DNA of 64,000 nucleotides from Serratia symbiotica (GTDB lineage Bacteria; Pseudomonadota; Gammaproteobacteria; Enterobacterales; Enterobacteriaceae): NCBI RefSeq assembly GCF_000821185.2, contig NZ_CP050855.1, positions 2,852,001 to 2,916,000 of the forward strand, read 5' to 3'. Shown piece by piece: positions 23,635 to 33,122 of this stretch (position 1 is its first letter; each line of letters starts with the position of its first letter). The notes under the pieces were generated by a model. It saw only the letters and a program-made list of their open reading frames with translations, ran no database searches and was not told where the DNA came from. The position numbers and the translations under genes were made by a program.

Positions 23635-25700
23635 CTCAACAGACTTTCCTGGTGGAAATCGGCACGGAAGAGTTGCCGCCGAAGGCTCTTCGCTCGCTGG
23701 CGGGATCCTTTGCCGCCAACTTTACCACCGAGCTGGAAAATGCCAACCTCGAACACGGTTCAGTGAGTTGGTTCGCCACTCCTCGCCGTCTGGCACTGAA
23801 AGTGGCTAATCTGAGCGCGGCACAGGCTGATCGCATCGTTGAAAAACGCGGCCCGGCGATCAACCAAGCGTTCGACGCTACAGGCAAACCTAACAAAGCG
23901 GCCGAAGGCTGGGCGCGTGGCTGCGGCATCACTGTCGATCAGGCCGAACGCCTGGTGACCGACAAAGGCGAGTGGCTGCTGTACCGTGCCCACGTTAAAG
24001 GACAGCCTGTGCAGCAACTGCTGGCCAGCATGGTCAACACTGCGCTGTCTAAATTGCCGATCCCGAAGCTGATGCGCTGGGGTGATTCCGAGGTGCAGTT
24101 CGTGCGTCCGGTGCATACCGTAACCCTGCTGCTAGGCGCAGAACTGATCCCTGGCAGCGTGCTAGGAGTTGAATCTGCGCGTACCATACGCGGCCACCGC
24201 TTTATGGGCGAAACCGAGTTCACCCTCGACAATGCTGATCACTACCCGCAGATCCTACTGGAGCGCGGTAAAGTGATCGCCGATTACGAAGCACGTAAAG
24301 CTCTGATCAAGCGTGACGCCGAGCGAGCGGCGGCAAAGATTGGCGGCAAGGCCGATCTGAGCGAAAGCCTGCTGGAAGAAGTCGCCTCGCTGGTGGAGTG
24401 GCCAGTGGTACTGACCGCCAAGTTCGAAGAGGAATTCCTGGCGGTGCCAGCGGAAGCGCTGGTGTACACCATGAAAGGCGACCAAAAGTATTTCCCAGTG
24501 TACGGCAGCGCAGGCAACCTGCTGCCAAACTTTATCTTCGTGGCCAACATTGAATCCAAAGACCCACAGCAAATCATCACTGGTAACGAGAAAGTGGTGC
24601 GCCCGCGTCTGGCGGATGCTGAGTTCTTCTTCAACACTGACCGTAAAAAACGTCTAGAAGACCACCTACCACGTTTAGACACTGTACTCTTCCAACAACA
24701 ATTGGGCACTCTGCGCGACAAAACCGATCGCATTCAGGCGTTGGCGGGCTGGATTGCTGGCCAGATTGGTGCCGACGTCAACCACGCTACCCGTGCGGGC
24801 CTACTGTCGAAGTGCGACCTGATGACCAACATGGTGTTCGAGTTCACCGACACCCAAGGCGTGATGGGCATGCACTATGCGCGTCATGACGGTGAGGTGG
24901 AAGACGTCGCCGTTGCGCTGAATGAGCAGTATCAGCCACGCTTTGCCGGGGATAGGTTGCCACAGTCGCGGGTCGCCTGTTCACTGGCAATCGCCGACAA
25001 AATGGACACCCTAGCCGGTATCTTTGGCATCGGGCAACATCCAAAAGGCGACAAAGACCCGTTTGCCCTGCGCCGTGCCGCACTGGGTGTGCTGCGCATC
25101 ATCGTCGAAAAAAACCTACCGCTGGATCTACAAATCCTGACCGAAGAGGCCGTGCACCTTTACAGCAGCAAGCTGACCAACGTCAAGGTGGTCGATGAGG
25201 TAGTGGAATTCATGTTAGGCCGTTTCCGCGCTTGGTATCAGGAAGAAGGGCATGCGCTAGACACTATTCAGGCAGTGCTCGCGCGCCGGCCGACCAAGCC
25301 GGCCGACTTCGATGCTCGCGTCAAGGCCGTCAGCCACTTCCGTACTTTGGAAGAAGCGGCGGCGTTGGCGGCAGCCAACAAGCGCGTCTCCAATATCCTG
25401 GCTAAATCCACGGATACGTTGAACAACCACGTACAAGCTTCAGTATTACAGGAAGCCGCTGAGATCCAACTGGCGAGCCATCTGGTGGTACTGCGCGACA
25501 AGCTGGAGCCATATTTCGCTGCTGGCAATTATCAGGACGCACTAGTGGAGTTGGCTACCCTACGCGAGCCGGTAGATGCTTTCTTCGAGAATGTCATGGT
25601 GATGGCCGAGGACGATGCAGTGCGCGTGAATCGTTTGACACTACTAAGCAAGCTGCGTGAGCTGTTTTTGCAGGTGGCGGATATTTCTGTATTGCAGTAA
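23631..25700 (+). CDS. glyS: Glycyl-tRNA synthetase beta subunit GlyS
   Basis: GlyS is the large subunit of glycyl-tRNA synthetase, needed for tRNA binding. The protein has 689 residues from the ATG at 23631 ([24 protein letters not shown]), matching the E. coli length. The HD-type region ([22 protein letters not shown]) and the C-terminal anticodon-binding region ([11 protein letters not shown].., [13 protein letters not shown]) are present. GAGG precedes the start, and it overlaps glyQ by 4 bases. A hairpin terminator follows 16 bases after the stop. Confidence 0.97.
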
Positions 25701-25716
25701 CCGGTACTTTGTGGTG

Positions 25717-25743
25717 AAAAGGCGCTTACGAGCGCCTTTGTTA
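25717..25743 (+). terminator. Intrinsic terminator of glyQS
   Basis: AAGGCGCT and AGCGCCTT pair around TACG, followed by TGTTACTT. It lies just after the glyS stop and slightly overlaps the end of the broken fic gene on the other strand. Confidence 0.8.
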
Positions 25744-26110
25744 CTTCTGGCAACCGGCAGCCGTTAACCGATAACGTTGCAAGCGGCTGTTGAGTTTATC
25801 TGGCAGTGTCATTTCTATCCATCCTGCATTTAAGGCCGGTTGCAGATAACGTTCGCGAAAAGATTTCCGATCCTATAGCTGCAATGCGTTCTGTATCGCT
25901 CCCCGCGCCATTTCTCCCCGCAATACCGCCAGCAATTCGGTGACTTGGGGGGTAAGGCTCTGCTCAAGCGCTTGCAGAATCATCTCCAGCATACATTCGA
26001 CCAAAGGCGTACAGTCGGTTTTCTGCTTGCTGGCGTTAAGCGCCTGGTCATGCAGTATGCAAGAGGTGATGGTCAACGGAGGCTGATAAAACGACATGCG
26101 CAAGTTAGCC
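25741..26110 (-). pseudogene. C-terminal remnant of a Fic-family protein
   Basis: On the minus strand, ALNASKQKTDCTPLVECMLEMIL leads into TPQVTELLAVLRGEMARGAIQNALQL, then a TAG at 25875-25873, then in the same frame DRKSFRERYLQPAL, GWIEMTLPDKLNSRLQRYRLT and a TAA. This matches the C-terminal winged-helix tail of Fic-type proteins, where a lysine (AAG) normally stands at the TAG. The catalytic HPFxxGNGR part is absent, so the gene is 5'-truncated as well. Fic proteins AMPylate target proteins. Confidence 0.65.
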
Positions 26111-26331
26111 TGACGATAGGTGATAAAGGATACAAAAGTGTATCATGTGCGCTTTACCTGCGCAGCAGCCCGTTATTGACCACCCTGCGGCCATCGGCCA
26201 CAGTAATGTTTATCTGGCACGCAATCGCGTATCGCATCGTTGTCAGTTGATCTATTCTTATAGGCGCACGGAGTGCAGCAAAAGGCAGGGAGTCCGATGA
26301 AAAAGCAGGTTGATAACAGGGGTTATGTCAC
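26111..26331. other. Spacer between the fic remnant and yiaF
   Basis: No gene is recognised. The yiaF promoter and ribosome site are expected here; GGGAG near 26289 is too far from the annotated start to decide it. Confidence 0.35.
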
Positions 26332-27051
26332 ATGGCATTAGGGATCCAAAATAGAGGCTTCACGCGTTGGTGGTTGCCAGTATTGGCGTTGTTGATGATC
26401 ATGCAACTGACCGCCTGTGGCGATAAAGAGCCAGAACAACGCAAAGCGTTCATTGACTACTTACAGAATACGGTGATGTACAGCGGGGCGAGACTCCCCA
26501 CACTGAGCGAAGATCAGCAAAAGAAGTTCAGCAACTATAACGGCGATTACGCCATTTTAGTCGGCTTTTCCCAGCAGTTGTCCAAATCCATCGGTGCGAG
26601 CCTGACGCCAGCGCTGGATCAGATCAACCAAATCCGCGTTGCCCAGGATTATATGAGCAAGCGTGATGCCTTACAGCAGTCAATTGGGGCGCTCAACTTG
26701 TTGGGTCAACAGATCCAATCAGCCAAGTCGCAGGCAGATGCCGCGCGTATGGCGTTGAAACAGCCAGATGATCTAAAAGCGGTGTACAACCAGGTTTATG
26801 ACAACATTGTCACTGTGCCAACTCACGCACTGATGCCAGCGATCCCAACCACCACCAGCTTCATCCAGGATCTGGTACACATTGGGGATTTTTTGCAGGC
26901 TCAAGGCAACCAGGTGAGCTTCAACAACAATGGTGTGCAGTTCCGCACAGCTCAGCAGGCGACGCAATATAACGCCATGATATTGAATCTGGTGGCCAAA
27001 CAGCAGGATTTACTGAAAGCACAGCAGACCATTCAGCCCTTAATGCAATAA
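26332..27051 (+). CDS. yiaF: DUF3053 lipoprotein YiaF
   Basis: A 239-residue predicted lipoprotein. The signal segment WWLPVLALLMIMQLTAC ends in a lipobox with Cys29. The mature part matches E. coli YiaF: DKEPEQRKAFIDYLQNTVMYSG, DYAILVGFSQQ, SAKSQADAARMALKQPDDLK and GNQVSFNNNGVQF. The function is unknown. In E. coli yiaF lies beside ghrB and cspA; here its neighbours are glyQS and a broken mtlA. A GC-rich hairpin follows. Confidence 0.9.
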   Translation: MALGIQNRGFTRWWLPVLALLMIMQLTACGDKEPEQRKAFIDYLQNTVMYSGARLPTLSEDQQKKFSNYNGDYAILVGFSQQLSKSIGASLTPALDQINQIRVAQDYMSKRDALQQSIGALNLLGQQIQSAKSQADAARMALKQPDDLKAVYNQVYDNIVTVPTHALMPAIPTTTSFIQDLVHIGDFLQAQGNQVSFNNNGVQFRTAQQATQYNAMILNLVAKQQDLLKAQQTIQPLMQ

Positions 27052-27069
27052 GTTCTTTCTATTCAAAAC

Positions 27070-27096
27070 CCCAGGCCGACAGCCGGCCTGGGTTAA
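27070..27096 (+). terminator. Hairpin after yiaF
   Basis: CCCAGGCCG and CGGCCTGGG pair perfectly around ACAGC, followed by a weak TTAATT tract, 18 bases after the yiaF stop. Confidence 0.6.
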
Positions 27097-27468
27097 TTCC
27101 TCTCAGCCTTTCCAATAACTCACGCGCTGCTAGCTCCCACAACTTCTGGCACTTCAATTAATCGTATTGCTATTCCCCAGCGGGAAAAGACTCCCAGGGA
27201 AAATCACTTTCTAGCCTGGCTCCCATCACGTCGAAAAATAACTTGATCACATTTTTGTGCGGAATTTATCCATTAATGTGCTGTTCATCACTAAAAATAC
27301 CCCTACCACCGGATGTTATACGTGATTTATGTCACAAACACCCATGAGGTTCACCTAATAAAACAACGTGATAGAGTCCACTGCGCATAACGCAATAAAC
27401 ACGGCTGGCACGTCACAACAATAATCACGCACTCTGCTGTCAACGCGTAATAAATAGGGGTGGGTTTT
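27097..27468. other. Former mtlA promoter region
   Basis: No gene is seen. It contains a CRP-type site (27320-27337) at a position expected for the mannitol operon control region. Confidence 0.45.
27320..27337. promoter_or_regulatory. CRP-binding site upstream of mtlA remnant
   Basis: CGTGATTTATGTCACA matches the TGTGA-N6-TCACA consensus except for the first base. Mannitol genes in enterobacteria are activated by cAMP-CRP through several such sites. It is preserved although the gene it served is broken. Confidence 0.6.
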
Positions 27469-28061
27469 ATGTTTTCACCAAACATCAGAGTTAAAGTTCA
27501 AAACGTTGACCGCTTCCTGAGTAACATGGTCATGCCCAACATCGCTACCTTTATCGCTCCGCGTTACTCATTCCTTCCGGCTGGCTGCCGAATGAAGCCC
27601 TCGCCAAGCTGGTCGGCACCATCACCACCATCGGCGTGATCGTCGACGCAGACATGCCGATGTTCCTTGGCACCATGATTACCGGCCCATTAGGTGGCTG
27701 GACAATCATGCATGTTGATCACTGGGTAGACGGCAAGATCAAAAGCGACTTTGAGATGCTGGTGAACAACTTCTCCGTAGGTGTCACCGGCATGCTACTG
27801 GCGATCCTGGCCCTCCTGGGTATCGGCCCACTGGTGGAAGCCTTACCCAAACTGCTGACGGCCAGCATACATGCCATGGAAGTGAACCACCTGCTTCCAC
27901 TGGCATCAATCTTCATTGAACCGGCGAAAATCCTGTTCCTGAATAACGCCATCAAGCACAGCACCTTCTCACCACCGGGCATCCAGCTGGCCACGGAAAC
28001 GGGCAAGTCGGTATGCTTTCTGATTGAAACCAACCCCGCCCCAGGCATCATGCATGCATAA
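27469..28061 (+). pseudogene. mtlA: Broken mannitol PTS permease MtlA
   Basis: MtlA is the mannitol-specific EIICBA permease, about 637 residues when intact. Here the start MFSPNIRVKVQNVDRFLSNM.. is recognisable up to PNIATFIA. The frame then shifts and a block of about 35 codons is missing. The open part from 27618 on (TIGVIVDADMPMFLGTMITGPLGGW, KSDFEMLVNNFSVG, LPLASIFIEPAKILFLNNAI) is still clear. It ends at a stop after NPAPG; the rest of the membrane domain and the IIB and IIA domains are gone. No mtlD or mtlR follows. Confidence 0.85.
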
Positions 28062-28117
28062 CAATTGCTGATTTGCTTGTTTTTTGTCAACTTGAATACC
28101 AAGCTACTATTTATCCG

Positions 28118-28476
28118 ACTAATTTATTTGCTAGCAGACCATGTTGATGTCGCACTTGTCTGCGAAGTTGCCAAACGATGGATTCTCGTTAGTAGTAGGT
28201 TCGGGAACCGTTGCCGCTGTTCACGTCCTGCAACATCGATATGATAACCAGCGACGAACAGGGCAATTATACTCGAAGGATAAACACCTGAATGGCAAAA
28301 CTTTCACTCAACGCATTGAGCGTAACAAGCTGCTGACATCAAGCATCCGTATTAAATGGCTGGTTTGCAAGACGAAATGCGGATAACGTTCGATTGAGCT
28401 ACATGAAAACGTCATCGCTGCCTGCATGGAAAAACACTTGTTCTACTCATTTAAGGTATCACCATTCGCCCTTTAA
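28118..28476 (+). pseudogene. IS1-family insB remnant
   Basis: Shifting between frames, DVALVCEVAKRWI, NIDMITSDEQGNYTRR, DKHLNGKTFTQRIERNKL and the tail SIELHENVIAACMEKHLFY can be read. They match InsB of IS1 (TQRIERxNLTLRTRIKRL, VELHEKVIGxFIEKHMFY). A middle section is deleted and there are several frameshifts. It directly precedes the toxin pseudogene. The insA remnant at 14772 may be part of a related element. Confidence 0.7.
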
Positions 28477-28529
28477 AAAATAATCACTAGTTAGAGTTTG
28501 CGTTATAAAAAGAGGGGCATATATGGAAA

Positions 28530-29327
28530 ATGATAGTTTTTTTATTTCGCTTTATTAAATTTATTTTTACTCATTTTTAATAGGTGTTTAATTGCCATCA
28601 TCAGCGGATAGCTGGGGTTATAGAGTAGATAGCAGCCCCCCTGATGTTGTATTCAGTGATGGTTTTCACCCCTTGGTACTAACAATGATATTCTGCCGCA
28701 TTTCCGAGGAGCTTCATGCATGGCGGGAAGTAGGGATAGTGCATATGTTGCTACTACATCAAGCCTTGACAACATGTTAGCTATTGCAGTTGCATATTAC
28801 TCCAATCCCAATTTCACATGGAACCTTTACTTATACAGGATGGATACCGACAGTAGTTTTTATGAACTTCGGCATTCAATAGATTATCTTGCAGAGTGAG
28901 GTACGGAATCAAGTGCAGCAGAGCTGGCAATAGCACAGTTCCAACATGAAATAGTCACGCAAAGAGTACTGGGTCAAAATATAATGTAAGGAATAGCGTT
29001 GGCATTTAATCCGGCTGATAGAAGTGTTAGTTTAGGATTAGTAAAAACGAACAGTTTTTATCCGCATAGAGATACAACATATAGTCAGCATCTGTTACCT
29101 AATCTCAATTGGCATAGAGAAATAAGCCATAGAATATTTGCATTCGGGCGATGGGTAGGCGCGTGTTTTGCATTAAAAGATGTTAGGGATATCCTGCATC
29201 AGTCTTTTTCAAAGCAGATACGACCTACAGGCATCGATTTTTATGATGCCCGCCCAATGTTCAATTCCCCGTTACTTGTAACCAACCAGTGGTCCGTGCA
29301 ATTTATCTTTTCAACGGTAAACACACC
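28530..29327 (+). pseudogene. Broken pertussis-toxin-S1-like ADP-ribosyltransferase (AB5 toxin A subunit)
   Basis: From 28592 the frame reads WGYRVDSSPPDVVFSDGFHPL. A single-base loss near 28670 then moves it to GTNNDILPHFRGASCMAGSRDSAYVATTSSLDNM, RMDTDSSFYE, AELAIAQFQHEIVTQR and, after further in-frame stops, a C-terminal part with RWVGACFA. This follows the order of PT S1/ArtA/PltA: NAD-site Arg in YRxDSxPP (codon at 28622), the STS-type motif TTSS, and the catalytic Glu in QHE (codon at 28948). The two cysteines that form the S1 disulfide (SC, GAC) are also there. In-frame stops are TGA at 28897 and TAA at 28987. A hydrophobic start MIVFLFRFIKFIF at 28530 may be the signal peptide, joined by another frameshift and stop. 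IS1 debris lies upstream and IS3 debris downstream. No B-subunit gene is seen. Confidence 0.8.
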
Positions 29328-29443
29328 TGTCTTAGTTCCACGCACTTTTTGAGATTTCCGGGTTTTCAGCCATCAGCCGGTACTCTTCCGGCGTCAGGTT
29401 ATTCAGGAGTCCATGGGGGCGTTCGCTGTTGTATTCGTTCAGC
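29328..29443 (-). pseudogene. IS3-family orfB C-terminal remnant
   Basis: On the minus strand, LNEYNSERPHGLLNNLTPEEYRLMAE and NPEISKSA are read, the end of an IS3-family integrase. This is followed by GTGGAACTAAGACA, probably the element's terminal repeat, at 29328. The rest of the element is missing: it is cut at 29444 by an IS903-type remnant. It is not the same IS3 type as the element at 13523. Confidence 0.75.
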
Positions 29444-29661
29444 GGCTTTGTTGAATAAATCGAACTTTTGCCCTCACCCAGGAGCAGATCACGCATCGCC
29501 AACGTTACATAACTACGAGGGTCAGGTTACAGAGGCTTTGGCCATAGTGCGTGCTCTGAATAAAATGACCAAGGTAGGTATGCCAAAAAGTGGGCGCATT
29601 GCCTGAGCGTCGGAGCTATCACGGGGCTGCTGACCCAAAATCTGATTTATTCAACAAAGCC
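29444..29661. mobile_element. Internally deleted IS903/IS5-family element
   Basis: Both ends carry the 18-base inverted repeat GGCTTTGTTGAATAAATC, at 29444 and (reversed) at 29661. Only 218 of about 1050 bases remain. The left end (GAACTTTTG..GATCACGCATC) and right end (TAACTACGA.. to ..CTGACCCAAAATCTG) are recognisable and the transposase is gone. The nine bases at each side, TCGTTCAGC and TCGTCCACC, agree at seven positions and may be a decayed target duplication. Its right end supplies the last codons of hemW. Confidence 0.82.
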
Positions 29662-30797
29662 TCGTCCACCAGGAACAACTCTAGCAACGCGTTGAGGAAT
29701 AGCTTGCCTTGCTCAGTAATTTGCCAATATTCCGGCGTCTCCTTCAGATAACCTTTCATCAGCGCTTCCTCTAACTGCGGGCGGATGGCGCTTTCCGCCA
29801 GCCCAGTGTAGTTGACAAAATCGGCGCGTGGCGCAGCCTCTAGCAGGCGGAAGCGGTTCATGAAGAATTCGAACGGCCGATCCGCTAGCACCACTTCATG
29901 CTGTTTATCCCTATATTTTCCCTGCATAAAACCACGCGGATGTTTGGTCTTCGCCGTGCGCAGGATGCGGCCATCGCTGAAAGTCAGTTTGCCGTGCGCA
30001 CCGCAGCCGATCCCCAAATAGTCGCCAAAACGCCAATAATTGAGATTGTGCTGACACTGATAACCCGGCTTTGCATAGGCCGAGGTTTCATACTGCTGAT
30101 AGCCGGCGTCGCTTAGCAACTGATGGCCTTGCTCGAAGATATCCCATAACGCATCGTCGTCCGGCAACACCGGCGGGCGCGAACTGAACAGGGTGTTCGG
30201 CTCAATGGTTAGCTGATACCACGACAGGTGTGGCGGGTTAAGGGCGATCGCCTGGCGCAGATCATCCAGCGCGTCTTCCAATGACTGGTCTGGCAGGCCA
30301 TGCATCAAATCGAGGTTGAAGCTGCGCAGACCGAGGCCAGTCGCCAAATGCGCCGAACGTTTAGCCTCTTCCGCACCATGGATGCGCCCCAGACGGATTA
30401 ACTTCTCAGCGTTGAAGCTCTGCACACCGATCGAAATGCGGTTCACACCGGCATGCTGGTAGCCACTAAAGCGATCGGCCTCGACGGTGCCAGGATTGGC
30501 CTCCATAGTGATCTCAGCGTCGTCGGCAACGCGGATGCGTGAGCGCACGCCGTCTAACAACGCCTGCATCGCTTCGGCGCTCAACAGGCTGGGGGTGCCG
30601 CCGCCGATAAAAAGGGTGCTGATTTCACGATCCCCCGCCAGCGGCAGATCGGCATTCAGATCGGCAAGCAGGTGATCGACATACTCCTGATGCGGCACCT
30701 CCCCCTTCAATGCATGCGAGTTGAAGTCACAGTACGGGCATTTCTGCACACACCACGGGATATGAATGTACAAACTCAGCGGGGGCAGTTTAAGCAT
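29619..30797 (-). CDS. hemW: Haem chaperone/radical-SAM protein HemW with IS-derived tail
   Basis: HemW is a radical-SAM protein related to coproporphyrinogen dehydrogenase that binds haem and passes it to respiratory enzymes. The iron-sulfur motif CxxxCxxC is in [16 protein letters not shown], the SAM-binding GGGTPS follows, and then [18 protein letters not shown] and [10 protein letters not shown]. The family protein normally ends at about ..LLELFLAE (residue 378). Here, after LELFLVDE, the frame runs into the IS903-type end and adds [13 protein letters not shown] from the IS, giving 392 residues. The catalytic part is intact, so function is likely kept. It overlaps rdgB by 8 bases. Confidence 0.93.
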   Translation of the reverse strand: MLKLPPLSLYIHIPWCVQKCPYCDFNSHALKGEVPHQEYVDHLLADLNADLPLAGDREISTLFIGGGTPSLLSAEAMQALLDGVRSRIRVADDAEITMEANPGTVEADRFSGYQHAGVNRISIGVQSFNAEKLIRLGRIHGAEEAKRSAHLATGLGLRSFNLDLMHGLPDQSLEDALDDLRQAIALNPPHLSWYQLTIEPNTLFSSRPPVLPDDDALWDIFEQGHQLLSDAGYQQYETSAYAKPGYQCQHNLNYWRFGDYLGIGCGAHGKLTFSDGRILRTAKTKHPRGFMQGKYRDKQHEVVLADRPFEFFMNRFRLLEAAPRADFVNYTGLAESAIRPQLEEALMKGYLKETPEYWQITEQGKLFLNALLELFLVDEALLNKSDFGSAAP

Positions 30798-31383
30798 TGC
30801 GCATGGCAGCCAGCATCAGCTTTAATGCTTTACCACGGTGCGACAGCGCGCTTTTCTCCTCGCGGCTCAACTCGGCGGCAGTACGGCCCAGCTCTGGCAG
30901 GTAGAAGACTGGATCATAGCCGAAGCCGCCTTCACCCAGGGTTCCAATGGTGATTTCACCCACCCAACTGCCATGGCACACTAGCGGTGTGGGGTCTTGT
31001 GCATGGCGCATGTAGACCAGCACGCAGTGGAATTGCGCCCCACGGCTGCCCTGCGGCACGTCTTTCAGCGCCGCGAGTAATTTGTCGAGGTTTTGCCGAT
31101 CAGAGGCGTTATCTCCCGCGTAACGAGCAGAGTAGATGCCCGGCGCGCCGCCTAGCACGTCCACCGCCAGGCCAGAATCGTCCGCGATCGCCGGTAGGCC
31201 GGTTTCCTGCGCCGCGTGACGCGCCTTCAGGATGGCGTTTTCGATAAACGTCAGGCCGGTTTCCTCGGCGGGATCGACACCCAGTTCCGTTTGTGCAATC
31301 ACCTTGAATTCAACATCGGCCAACAGCTCGGCGAATTCACGCACTTTGCCTGGGTTAGCGGTGGCAAGAACAACGTTTTGCAT
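30790..31383 (-). CDS. rdgB: dITP/XTP pyrophosphatase RdgB
   Basis: RdgB hydrolyses non-canonical purine nucleoside triphosphates (dITP, XTP) to monophosphates, keeping them out of DNA. The protein has 197 residues like E. coli. Ham1-family motifs are visible: [11 protein letters not shown] (NTP-binding), [39 protein letters not shown] and SHRGKAL. It belongs to the yggT-yggU-rdgB-hemW run. Confidence 0.96.
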   Translation of the reverse strand: MQNVVLATANPGKVREFAELLADVEFKVIAQTELGVDPAEETGLTFIENAILKARHAAQETGLPAIADDSGLAVDVLGGAPGIYSARYAGDNASDRQNLDKLLAALKDVPQGSRGAQFHCVLVYMRHAQDPTPLVCHGSWVGEITIGTLGEGGFGYDPVFYLPELGRTAAELSREEKSALSHRGKALKLMLAAMRNA

Positions 31384-31408
31384 AGCAACTACCTTGAAAA
31401 TGATTCAA

Positions 31409-31702
31409 TTATGCTGTGTATAGCGCCGCGACCACGGCGGGGATCTGCTGCGGATGAATGATGTGTAATTGTTTATGCCGCCCCAGTTCGCCTTTCTCAA
31501 TGGTGACGTTACTTCTCGCCACTTTGAACTGCTTGGCGAGAAACTTGATCAAATGGGCGTTGGCCTGGCCGTCGACTGGCGGGGCGGTAATGGCAACTTT
31601 AACTTCGTCGCCATGCAAACCGATGATCTGATCGCGGCTAGCTTTCGGCTGGATATATAGCCTGATCGCCAGCCCATCCGCCACGGGGATGACTGCACTC
31701 AC
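31409..31702 (-). CDS. yggU: YggU/UPF0235 (DUF167) protein
   Basis: A 97-residue protein of unknown function matching E. coli Ygg[39 protein letters not shown] and [14 protein letters not shown] chose the GTG at 31702 because it overlaps the yggT stop (GTGA) and gives the start [11 protein letters not shown] as in E. coli; a longer frame begins at 31714. Confidence 0.88.
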   Translation of the reverse strand: MSAVIPVADGLAIRLYIQPKASRDQIIGLHGDEVKVAITAPPVDGQANAHLIKFLAKQFKVARSNVTIEKGELGRHKQLHIIHPQQIPAVVAALYTA

Positions 31703-32253
31703 AGCAAGAACCACAGTTCGCCAAACAGATCGATACCCAAATAGTTGAGCAGATACAGGATCAAGATCACCACCATAGCGGAAAAATCGATGCCCCCCAT
31801 CGCCGGGATGATGCGGCGGATCGGTGCCATCAACGGTTCGGTCAACTGGTACATCACATAATCAATCGGACTGTGCCCCTGGCTGATCCAGCTCATCAGC
31901 GCACGGATAATCATCACCCAGAATATCAAGTAACCGACGGATTTGACCAACGAGATCAAACCAAACAACAGGTTATACGGGTTAAGCGATATCGCGCCAC
32001 CCTGGATCAGCAGCAGTAGTGGGTACTTGATGGTCATCAGCAGGAACGCCAGCAGCAGCGAGGCGCTGTCAATCGGTCCCAGCGAAGGGATGATGCAGCG
32101 CAGCGGAGCGACCACTGGCTGGGTGATCTTGACCACAAACTGTGAGAACGGGTTGTAAAAATCGATGTGCGTCCACTGCATCCAAATGCGCAGTAGTAGT
32201 ACCATCACGTAAAGATCAATAACGGTCTTGACCAAAAAAGTCAGCGTTAGCAT
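31699..32253 (-). CDS. yggT: YggT-family inner-membrane protein
   Basis: A 184-residue protein with two YggT repeats, each with a hydrophobic helix pair and an amphipathic tract: [20 protein letters not shown] (about 38-57) and [16 protein letters not shown] (about 133-148). Its role is not settled; family members have been linked to potassium supply and to organisation of membrane processes. It overlaps yggU and follows proC by about 30 bases. Confidence 0.9.
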   Translation of the reverse strand: MLTLTFLVKTVIDLYVMVLLLRIWMQWTHIDFYNPFSQFVVKITQPVVAPLRCIIPSLGPIDSASLLLAFLLMTIKYPLLLLIQGGAISLNPYNLLFGLISLVKSVGYLIFWVMIIRALMSWISQGHSPIDYVMYQLTEPLMAPIRRIIPAMGGIDFSAMVVILILYLLNYLGIDLFGELWFLL

Positions 32254-32284
32254 GTTACAGCCCTTCCCATTAACATTATGTTAT

Positions 32285-33106
32285 TTAAAATAATTTTTCC
32301 ATTTCCTGCGCGCGCGATACCGCCGCTTGCATAGCTTTGGCTACGGTTTCCGGCAGTTGCTGTTGGTTAAACACCCTCAGCGCTTCAGCGGTGGTGCCAC
32401 CTTTGGAAGTCACCTGCTCGCGCAGCGTGGACAATGGCGTATTCGGGTTGGCTTCCACCAAGGCGGCAGCACCGGAGGCGGCCTGCTGCACCAGATCGCG
32501 CGCGGTTTGGCAGTCAAACCCCATACGCTCGGCCTCATTTTGCATTGCTTCCATAAACAGGAAAAAATAGGCCGGGGCGCTGCCCGCTGCGGCGATCACC
32601 CTATTGATGCCGTTTTCGTCATTAACCCAGCAGACTTTGCCGACCGCACTCATCAGATCGGCGGTGTATTCACGATCCTGCGGGCTAACCTGCGGTGGCG
32701 CATACAGCCCGCTCATGCCTTTGCCAACCAGTGATGGGGTGTTTGGCATGATGCGCACCAAGCTCAGCTTGTCGCTCAACAGTTGATAGAAACGGCTGAC
32801 CTGGATACCGGCGGCGATCGACAGCACCAGCTTGCCAGTAAAGTCGACGTGTTCCCGCAGTGGCTGACACACCTCCGCCATCATCTGTGGTTTGACCGCC
32901 AGCACCACGACTTCGGCTTCGCGCACGCTGGCGATATTATCACCACTGCTGACGATGCCTAAGCTCGCCATCAGCGCATCCCGGTTCTTGGTTGAGGGGG
33001 CGCAAACACGGATGAATTTGGCCGGATAACCGTCCGCCACCAAGCCAGCGATGATAGCGCGCGCCATATTGCCAGCACCAATAAAGGTAATCTTGCGATA
33101 TTGCAT
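32285..33106 (-). CDS. proC: Pyrroline-5-carboxylate reductase ProC
   Basis: ProC makes proline from 1-pyrroline-5-carboxylate with NAD(P)H. From 33106 the protein begins MQYRKITFIGAGNMARAIIAGL (Rossmann GxGxM) and has 273 residues. AGAGAGGG stands before this ATG; the frame is open 35 codons further without homology. VLAVKPQ, MPNTPSLVGKGMSGLYA, GSAPAYFFLFMEAM and the C-terminal TSKGGTTAEAL signature are present. It follows yggS with 16 bases between. Confidence 0.95.
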   Translation of the reverse strand: MQYRKITFIGAGNMARAIIAGLVADGYPAKFIRVCAPSTKNRDALMASLGIVSSGDNIASVREAEVVVLAVKPQMMAEVCQPLREHVDFTGKLVLSIAAGIQVSRFYQLLSDKLSLVRIMPNTPSLVGKGMSGLYAPPQVSPQDREYTADLMSAVGKVCWVNDENGINRVIAAAGSAPAYFFLFMEAMQNEAERMGFDCQTARDLVQQAASGAAALVEANPNTPLSTLREQVTSKGGTTAEALRVFNQQQLPETVAKAMQAAVSRAQEMEKLF

Positions 33107-33122
33107 CAAATCCCTCTCTTTG

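Noticed and set aside
25945..26250. 101-codon plus-strand frame over the fic remnant
   Set aside because: Antisense to recognisable Fic sequence; no motif of its own.
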